DNA of 35,120 bases from Firmicutes bacterium CAG:646 (GTDB lineage Bacteria; Bacillota; Clostridia; Lachnospirales; Lachnospiraceae): positions 33,668 through 68,787 of the forward strand of contig HF995389.1 of assembly GCA_000432335.1 (NCBI GenBank). The letters are read 5' to 3'. The notes below the pieces were generated by a model. The model ran no database searches. It was not told where the DNA came from and saw only the letters and a list, made by a program, of their open reading frames with translations. Positions 29,660-35,120 of this stretch are shown one piece after another; position 1 is the stretch's first letter; each line of letters begins with the position of its first letter. Position numbers and translations under genes: made by a program.

Positions 29660-31951
29660 ATGGACAGAAAACAGAGGAATATAGGAATCCGGGTAGTGCT
29701 TTTGGCGTTTCTTCTATTAGCCGGTCAGTGGCTTTTGGGAGAGGACGGCGGCGCATTTTTCCGGTGGTGGCTGGCAGCGCTGTTTCTGGGAATCGGAATG
29801 TTTCCCGTGACCGGATATTTGTTTAGTCATTTCCGTGACAAAGGCTGGCTTGTGTCCAAGGTTCTGGGGATTGCAGCAGCCGGGTTTCTTACCTGGCTGC
29901 TGGTAAACTGTCGCATTCTGCCTTTTACCGGTATGGCGGGCAGGAGCATTGCCATTTTGCTGGCGGTGACGATCTGGTGTTTCTGGTTTTTGGGAATACA
30001 AAAGGGAGAAAAGAAAAAAGTAATATGCGAGTTTTTTTCTCGTGATATGATAGCTGCAGCTCTGGAAGGAGAGATCGTCTTTACCTTGTTTTTCCTGTTA
30101 TGGACATATGCAGCGGGATTTCGTCCTGCCGCTTATGGGACGGAAAAATTCATGGATTACGGTTTTATGATGGCAATGATGCGCAGTATCGAGCTTCCGG
30201 CGAAAGATCTGTGGTATGCGGGAGAACCCATCAATTATTACTATGGAGGGCAGTACTTTGCCGTTTGGCTGACGAAGCTTACTTCCACGCAGGTGGCGCA
30301 GACGTACCATCTGATGCGGACGCTGGTGGCTGGATTTGCATTTGCCCTTCCCTTTACTCTGGTCCGTCAGATGCTTCTGGACAGAAAGCAGGAGGGAAAA
30401 AAAGAGGGCAAGGCAGTTTTGGGAGGAATCCTTGCGGGAGCGGGGGTATCTCTTGCAGGAAATATGCATTATGTGGTAGTGGGAAAGCTGCTTCCATGGA
30501 TTCGAAAAGTATTTGCGCTTCCCGAAGGGGATTATACGTACTGGTTCCCCAATTCCACCCGATATATCGGTTATTATCCCGAGGGGAATGACAAGACCAT
30601 TCATGAGTTTCCTTCCTATTCGTTTGTTTTGGGGGATCTTCATGCTCATGTGGTTAATGTCCTGTTTGTACTGGCGGTGATCTGTCTGGTTTACGCCATG
30701 GTGCAGCGGTATCGTTGGGAAAAAGAAAATACGAGAAAAAAACTCACAAATTTACCGGCGAAAGGATTGCAGGGTGGCTGGGGGCTGGAACTTCGGCGAA
30801 CTCTGACGGAGCCGTATGTCTGGGGACTGGCTTTCTTTATCGGACTGTTCCACTGGACAAATTATTGGGATTTTGTCATTTATTATGTGATGGGCGGTAT
30901 GGGTGTGATCTACTGTAATTTCCTGCGTTTTCAGAAGAGTGGAGACAGGAAAGAGAGAATCCGTCTCACTGCCATACACAGCGGAATCCATGCCGTATGG
31001 GTATTCTTGTGGGGCAGTATTTTTGCCCTTCCCTTTACTTTGCAGTTTGAAACTATGGTCAGTGGGATTGCATTGGCGCAGAACCATTCTAGACCATATC
31101 AGTGGTGGCTGGTCTGGGGCTTACAATTTCTGATGACCCTGCTGTTTTTCTGGTGTGTGTTCCGGGATCATCGAAAAAAAGGGACAGAGCCGGAAACGGT
31201 GGATTTTTTCGGGATAATTTTGGGAATTTCTGCTATAGGACTGATTCTGATTCCGGAAATCGTCTATGTGCGGGATATTTATGAGAAAGAATATGCCCGT
31301 TCCAACACGATGTTCAAGCTTACATATCAGGCATTTATCATGTTTGGAATCTTGTTAGGCTATGTGTTTGTACGTTTCTGGATGGAAAAGAAACAGTGGA
31401 TACGAAAGCTCCTGGGCACTGTGGGATTTGTGTGCTTTGCAGGATGCTGCTGTTATATCGGTACTGCCGTACATTCCTGGTTTGGTGAGGTGTGGGATAA
31501 AGACCAGTATCAGGGATTGGATGCTACTGCATTTTTGGAAAGCGAATTTCCGGAGGATGCAGGGGCAATCCGGTGGCTGAATGAACATGTGGAAGGAAAC
31601 CCGGTAGTGCTGGAAGCAAATGGAGACAGCTACAGTGACTATGAGCGAGTGTCTGCCATGACCGGACTTCCCACGATTCTGGGCTGGTATGTCCATGAAT
31701 GGCTGTGGCGGGGCGGTATCGAGGATTTGAACCTGCGAGGCGCCGAAGTGGAGACAATCTACACTTCCAACGATCAGGCGGTGATAGAAAACCTTCTGCG
31801 AACATATCAGGTAGAATATATCTTTGTGGGCGGTATGGAACGGGAGAAATATCCGCAGCTCAACGAGGAAATGATACAGAAACAGGGAGAGATTGTGTAT
31901 CGGGATGCGGTGAGCAATACTTATATTGTGAAGGTGATGGATTGGGGCTGA
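29660..31951 (+). CDS. DUF2298 family polytopic membrane protein (possible GT-C glycosyltransferase)
   Basis: A 763-residue protein with about 12 hydrophobic segments from residue 10 to about 600 and a soluble C-terminal part. It matches the DUF2298 (YYY-repeat) family by INYYYGGQY (191-199), HEFPSYSFVLGDLHAHV (about 314-330) and FHWTNYWDF (about 396-404). The loop after the fifth helix reads YGTEKFMDYGF; an acidic pair in an early outer loop is what GT-C enzymes use. The C-terminal SAMTGLPTILGWYVHEWLWRG and YIFVGGMERE segments are also family-like. No member has a firmly known function. I use the ATG at 29660 with GAGGGG upstream, 34 bases after the mannosidase gene, so it is probably co-transcribed. 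Confidence 0.85.
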   Translation: MDRKQRNIGIRVVLLAFLLLAGQWLLGEDGGAFFRWWLAALFLGIGMFPVTGYLFSHFRDKGWLVSKVLGIAAAGFLTWLLVNCRILPFTGMAGRSIAILLAVTIWCFWFLGIQKGEKKKVICEFFSRDMIAAALEGEIVFTLFFLLWTYAAGFRPAAYGTEKFMDYGFMMAMMRSIELPAKDLWYAGEPINYYYGGQYFAVWLTKLTSTQVAQTYHLMRTLVAGFAFALPFTLVRQMLLDRKQEGKKEGKAVLGGILAGAGVSLAGNMHYVVVGKLLPWIRKVFALPEGDYTYWFPNSTRYIGYYPEGNDKTIHEFPSYSFVLGDLHAHVVNVLFVLAVICLVYAMVQRYRWEKENTRKKLTNLPAKGLQGGWGLELRRTLTEPYVWGLAFFIGLFHWTNYWDFVIYYVMGGMGVIYCNFLRFQKSGDRKERIRLTAIHSGIHAVWVFLWGSIFALPFTLQFETMVSGIALAQNHSRPYQWWLVWGLQFLMTLLFFWCVFRDHRKKGTEPETVDFFGIILGISAIGLILIPEIVYVRDIYEKEYARSNTMFKLTYQAFIMFGILLGYVFVRFWMEKKQWIRKLLGTVGFVCFAGCCCYIGTAVHSWFGEVWDKDQYQGLDATAFLESEFPEDAGAIRWLNEHVEGNPVVLEANGDSYSDYERVSAMTGLPTILGWYVHEWLWRGGIEDLNLRGAEVETIYTSNDQAVIENLLRTYQVEYIFVGGMEREKYPQLNEEMIQKQGEIVYRDAVSNTYIVKVMDWG

Positions 31952-31979
31952 ATTGTCAGAGATTTTTTGTGAAAAATAC

Positions 31980-32007
31980 TTGCAATTTGGAAAAATTGTG
32001 ATAGAAT
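31980..32007 (+). promoter_or_regulatory. Probable promoter of the riboswitch-hflKC unit
   Basis: TTGCAA (31980-31985), 16 bases, TAGAAT (32002-32007), ending seven bases before the first riboswitch bases. Confidence 0.6.
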
Positions 32008-32013
32008 ATGTTT

Positions 32014-32152
32014 CAAGAAAAGGGAGTAGCTGCCATTTACAGATAAGAGCGCTGTGGATGGTACATGAAGGCGTCAGAACGATAGAGATATCCGCGTCAT
32101 GTAAGTGAATAGCAAGACTTTTATTTCCGAAAGGGAATAAAAGTCTTTTTTT
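32014..32152 (+). promoter_or_regulatory. yybP-ykoY-type (manganese) riboswitch with terminator
   Basis: The aptamer carries the two conserved ends of this class: AAAGGGAGTAGC (32019-32030) and TAGCAAGAC (32110-32118), with an arm CATTTAC/GTAAGTG and the loop GTCAGAACGATA between. AAAAG near 32018 can pair with CTTTT near 32118 as P1. The same right strand also starts a terminator: AAGACTTTTATTTCC (32114-32128), loop GAAA, GGGAATAAAAGTCTT (32133-32147), then T's. The two folds exclude each other, as expected for a metal-induced ON switch. Known members control Mn2+ export and related membrane proteins; here hflK follows. The class call is by eye. Confidence 0.72.
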
Positions 32153-32235
32153 ATTAAATGCCGCAAAATTTTCTTGGAAATCAGGTTCGTTTCAGTCCCT
32201 TTTCATAAATTGAAAGATTTGAAAGGAGAAAATCT

Positions 32236-33309
32236 ATGTGGAAGTATGGAGGAAATAATCAGATGTTTCAAAACGCTCCCAACAATGGAGGAGGGAATTC
32301 AAGAAATTCTCTGAAAATGGTAAAGCGGGTTCTGGGTGGAATCGGTGTGGTGATTGTGGGAGGGATTCTGGTATTTGGTTCCTTTTATCAGATTCAGGAA
32401 CAGGAACAGGCCGTCCTCACTACATTTGGAAAGCCGAAGGCAGTGACGGAGACGGGGCTTCATTTTAAGATTCCTCTGATCCAGCAGGTACAGAAGGTCA
32501 ACACTACCATTCAGGGACTCGCGATCGGCTATGAAGAAGAGAGCAATGATGTGGTGGAGCCGGACGGAATTATGATCACCGAGGATTATAATTTTATTGA
32601 TGTGGATTTTTACATAGAGTATAGAATTGCAGATCCGGTGCAGTATCTGTATCAGTCCCGGGAACCGGAGGAGATTTTGAAGAATATTGCCCAGGGAGAT
32701 ATCCGAAGTGTGATCAGCAGCTATTCGGTGGATGAGGTGCTCACCACGGGAAAGAGCGAGATCCAGTCGAAGATCAAAGAGGATATCATGGCGGATCTGG
32801 AAAAGCAGGATATCGGTATCCAGCTGGTGAACATTACTATTCAGGATTCGGAACCGCCGACGGCAGAGGTAATGCAGGCATTTAAGGCGGTAGAGACGGC
32901 AAAACAGGGAAAAGAAACCGCCATCAATAATGCAAATAAATATAAGAATGAAAAGCTTCCGGAGGCAGAGGCAAAAGCAGACCAGATCATTAAAGATGCG
33001 GAAGCCAAGAAGGAAACACGAATCAATGAAGCGGAGGCTCAGGCAGCCCGTTTTGAAAAAATGTATCAGGAATATCAGAAGAATCCTACAGTCACCAAGC
33101 AGAGAATGTATTTTGAGGCTATGGAGGATGTGCTTCCAGGATTGAAGATTGTAGTGGACAACGGAAACGGCGTGCAGAAATTCCTTCCACTGGAGCCATT
33201 TGCAGAAAATGCTCCGTCAGAGGAAGAAGAGACCGTGGAAAATACCGCAGAGCCTTCTCAGGAACCGGCGGTGCCGTCAGCAGATGGTCAGACCCAGGAG
33301 AATCAGTGA
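32236..33309 (+). CDS. hflK: HflK-like SPFH/band 7 membrane protein
   Basis: Partner of HflC; in E. coli the two form a cage around the FtsH protease and control its activity. The 357 residues start with a Gly/Asn-rich cytosolic tail (NNQMFQNAPNNGGGN), one membrane helix at about 31-51, then the SPFH domain (QEQEQAVLTTFGKPKAVTETGLHFKIPLIQQV). A long Ala/Glu/Lys helix at about 215-285 forms the coiled coil, and the acidic/Pro tail is disordered. AAAGGAG precedes the ATG. hflC follows by 25 bases. A manganese-type riboswitch sits in the leader. No ftsH is in the window. Confidence 0.92.
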   Translation: MWKYGGNNQMFQNAPNNGGGNSRNSLKMVKRVLGGIGVVIVGGILVFGSFYQIQEQEQAVLTTFGKPKAVTETGLHFKIPLIQQVQKVNTTIQGLAIGYEEESNDVVEPDGIMITEDYNFIDVDFYIEYRIADPVQYLYQSREPEEILKNIAQGDIRSVISSYSVDEVLTTGKSEIQSKIKEDIMADLEKQDIGIQLVNITIQDSEPPTAEVMQAFKAVETAKQGKETAINNANKYKNEKLPEAEAKADQIIKDAEAKKETRINEAEAQAARFEKMYQEYQKNPTVTKQRMYFEAMEDVLPGLKIVVDNGNGVQKFLPLEPFAENAPSEEEETVENTAEPSQEPAVPSADGQTQENQ

Positions 33310-33334
33310 GGATAGAGAGCAGGAGGATTAGAAT

Positions 33335-34201
33335 ATGAAGAAAAGAACAGTGATCGGCTGTATAGCCGCAGTGGCAGTGCTTATCGTGGGAGGTTCCTCC
33401 CTGGTTGTGACTCAGCAAAACGAGTATAAGCTGGTGCGTCAGTTTGGTAAAGTGAACAGAATTATCGACACTCCAGGGATCAGTTTTAAGATTCCATTTA
33501 TACAGTCGGCAGATACCCTTCCCAAGGAAACGCTTCTGTATGATATGGCGCCCTCCGATGTCATCACCCGGGATAAAAAGACCATGATTAGTGACAGTTA
33601 TGTACTCTGGAGAATCAATGATCCGTTGAAATTTGCCCAGACGCTGAATTTTTCTCTGGCAAATGCAGAGAGCAGAATCAATACGGTGGTGTACAATGCT
33701 ACCAAAAATGTGATCAGCAGTATGAATCAGGATGAGGTGATCAGCGGACGAAGCGGCGTGCTGGCAGATTCCGTAATGAAAGAAGTGGGAGATAATATGG
33801 AGCAGTACGGGATCGAGGTGCTTTCCTATGAGACGAAGCAGCTGGATCTTCCAGATGACAATAAAACGGCAGTTTATGAACGTATGATTTCTGAGCGGAA
33901 TAATATCGCAGCTACTTATACGGCAGAAGGAGAGGCGGAAGCGAAAGTGATTCGCAACACCACAGACAAGGATATTGCCATCAAGCTTTCTGAGGCAGAG
34001 AAACAGTCAGAAATTCTGGAGGCAGAAGGCGAAGCCGAGTATATGAAAATTCTGGCAAATGCATATTCGGATGAGAGCAAACAGGAATTTTACTCTTTTG
34101 TGAGAAGTCTGGATGCTCTGAAGGCATCTATGACCGGGGAAAATAAAACGGTGGTACTGTCCGAGGATTCTCCGATCGCCCAGATTTTTGAAGGAAAATA
34201 G
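33335..34201 (+). CDS. hflC: HflC-like SPFH/band 7 membrane protein
   Basis: Second subunit of the HflKC complex, 288 residues. One N-terminal membrane helix (about 5-26) is followed by the SPFH domain (NEYKLVRQFGKVNRIIDTPG; FKIPFIQSADTLPKETLLYD; VLWRINDPLKFAQTL). The helical part ERMISERNNIAATYTAEGEAEAKVI, then AEGEAEYMKILANAYSDESKQEFYSFVRSLDALK, is the HflC signature. AGGAGG lies ahead of the ATG. A strong terminator follows at 34233-34266, closing the riboswitch-hflK-hflC unit. Confidence 0.94.
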   Translation: MKKRTVIGCIAAVAVLIVGGSSLVVTQQNEYKLVRQFGKVNRIIDTPGISFKIPFIQSADTLPKETLLYDMAPSDVITRDKKTMISDSYVLWRINDPLKFAQTLNFSLANAESRINTVVYNATKNVISSMNQDEVISGRSGVLADSVMKEVGDNMEQYGIEVLSYETKQLDLPDDNKTAVYERMISERNNIAATYTAEGEAEAKVIRNTTDKDIAIKLSEAEKQSEILEAEGEAEYMKILANAYSDESKQEFYSFVRSLDALKASMTGENKTVVLSEDSPIAQIFEGK

Positions 34202-34232
34202 AGAGAGAATCGCAGAAAAAATAAAGAATTGT

Positions 34233-34266
34233 ACAAAAAAGAATCCGCAGCGTCGGATTCTTTTTT
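34233..34266 (+). terminator. Rho-independent terminator after hflC
   Basis: AAAAAGAATCCG, a six-base loop, CGGATTCTTTTTT. The A/T arms make it usable on both strands. Confidence 0.9.
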
Positions 34267-34267
34267 G

Positions 34268-34296
34268 TTGCATTTTGAGATAAGGGCTACTATAAT
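34268..34296 (+). promoter_or_regulatory. Promoter of coaBC
   Basis: TTGCAT (34268-34273), 17 bases, perfect TATAAT (34291-34296), 48 bases before the ATG. Confidence 0.8.
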
Positions 34297-34344
34297 AGGT
34301 TTGTTAAACAGGTCAAACCTGCAAATGGAAAGGAAACGGAAATC

Positions 34345-35120
34345 ATGTTAAAGGGAAAAACAGTAGTGCTGGCTGTTACGGGAAGCATTGCAGCATATAA
34401 GATTGCCACACTGGCAAGCCAGCTTTCGAAACTTCATGCGAACGTACAGGTGCTGATGACGAAAAATGCCACGAATTTTATCAATCCCATCACATTTGAG
34501 ACGCTTACGGGGAATAAATGTCTGGTGGATACTTTTGATCGGAATTTTCAGTTCAGTGTAGAACACGTTTCCCTGGCGAAGATGGCAGATGTGGTGATGA
34601 TCGCTCCGGCTTCCGCCAATGTGATCGGAAAAATCGCTCATGGTATCGCGGACGATATGCTGACAACTACGGTGATGGCGTGTAAATGCAAAAAGATCCT
34701 GGCGCCTGCCATGAATACCCAGATGTTTGAAAACCCCATTGTGCAGGATAATATAAAAACTTTGGAGCATTATGGATATGAAGTGATCCAGCCGGCAGTA
34801 GGACTGCTTGCCTGCAAGGATGTGGGGAAAGGAAAAATGCCGGAACCGGAAGTGCTGCTGGAGTATATTTTACATGAGATCGCCTATCCCAAAGATCTTA
34901 AAGGAAAAAAGATTCTGGTGACGGCGGGACCTACGCAGGAGCCGGTAGATCCGGTACGGTATCTGACCAATCATTCTACAGGAAAGATGGGATATGCCAT
35001 CGCCCGGGTGTGCAGTTTCCGGGGGGCGGATGTGACGCTGGTCACCGGAAAGACAGCGCTTTCCCGTCCGCTTTTTGTGGATACGGTGGAGATTACCACG
35101 GCAAGGGAGATGTACGAGGC
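34345..35120 (+). CDS. coaBC: Phosphopantothenoylcysteine decarboxylase / phosphopantothenate-cysteine ligase, N-terminal 258 residues; runs off the window
   Basis: Bifunctional coenzyme A biosynthesis enzyme. Translated from the ATG at 34345, which follows GGAAAGGAAA, the frame stays open to the window edge (258 codons of about 400). The flavin-binding CoaC half is complete: VTGSIAAYKI (11-20), active-site His74 (SVEHVSLAK), the substrate motif PAMNTQMF (121-128) and Cys157 (GLLACKDVGKG). The CoaB half begins with KILVTAGPTQEPVDPVRYLTN and STGKMGYAIA. The substrate and cofactor motifs seen are normal. It has its own promoter and is separated from hflC by a terminator. Confidence 0.97.
   Translation, partial: MLKGKTVVLAVTGSIAAYKIATLASQLSKLHANVQVLMTKNATNFINPITFETLTGNKCLVDTFDRNFQFSVEHVSLAKMADVVMIAPASANVIGKIAHGIADDMLTTTVMACKCKKILAPAMNTQMFENPIVQDNIKTLEHYGYEVIQPAVGLLACKDVGKGKMPEPEVLLEYILHEIAYPKDLKGKKILVTAGPTQEPVDPVRYLTNHSTGKMGYAIARVCSFRGADVTLVTGKTALSRPLFVDTVEITTAREMYE

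Overview
The window looks like chromosomal DNA of a low-to-mid-GC Gram-positive anaerobe of the Clostridia, most likely a gut Lachnospiraceae (Blautia/Mediterraneibacter-like). The pointers are PolC-type DNA polymerase III, Mini-ribonuclease III, SigH, a T-box leader, tRNA genes without encoded CCA, strong AGGAGG ribosome binding sites and textbook -35/-10 promoters with 17-bp spacers. No phage, plasmid, IS transposase or CRISPR array is visible. Two families of small dispersed hairpin repeats are present.

Layout. Positions 1-7227 (minus strand) hold one tight run, thyA-dfrA-xpaC-telA-ispG-polC, which joins dTMP and folate synthesis, a membrane-stress pair, an isoprenoid enzyme and the replicative polymerase behind one good promoter. 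A VanZ-like gene points the other way and ends at a repeat-rich bidirectional terminator (7856-8070). Next, on the minus strand, come malQ and a heterodimeric ABC exporter pair, then a tRNA-Arg gene, an AraC-type regulator and a Na+/phosphate cotransporter. The cotransporter is divergent from a YitT-family membrane gene across a possible Pho box. A tRNA block (Val, Met) follows.

Positions 17675-22436 (plus strand) carry the conserved Gram-positive block ispF-cysE-cysS-mrnC-rlmB-sigH. A cysteine T-box riboswitch sits ahead of cysE. Positions 22515-31951 are a glycan-use region: a GH51 arabinofuranosidase (minus), a tRNA-Thr gene, a small DUF1858/nicotinamidase-like pair (minus), then a plus-strand run of GH20 hexosaminidase, GH2 beta-mannosidase and a DUF2298 polytopic membrane protein. 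None of the glycosidases has a signal peptide, so they should act on imported oligosaccharides. The last part has a manganese-type (yybP-ykoY) riboswitch ahead of hflK-hflC, then the start of coaBC.

The least explained items are: the dispersed hairpin repeats, one of which shows a compensatory base-pair change; the riboswitch-hflKC pairing; the inclusion of xpaC-telA in a replication/nucleotide operon; and the GH20-GH2-DUF2298 cluster. Genes cut by the window edges are polC (3' part missing) and coaBC (3' part missing).
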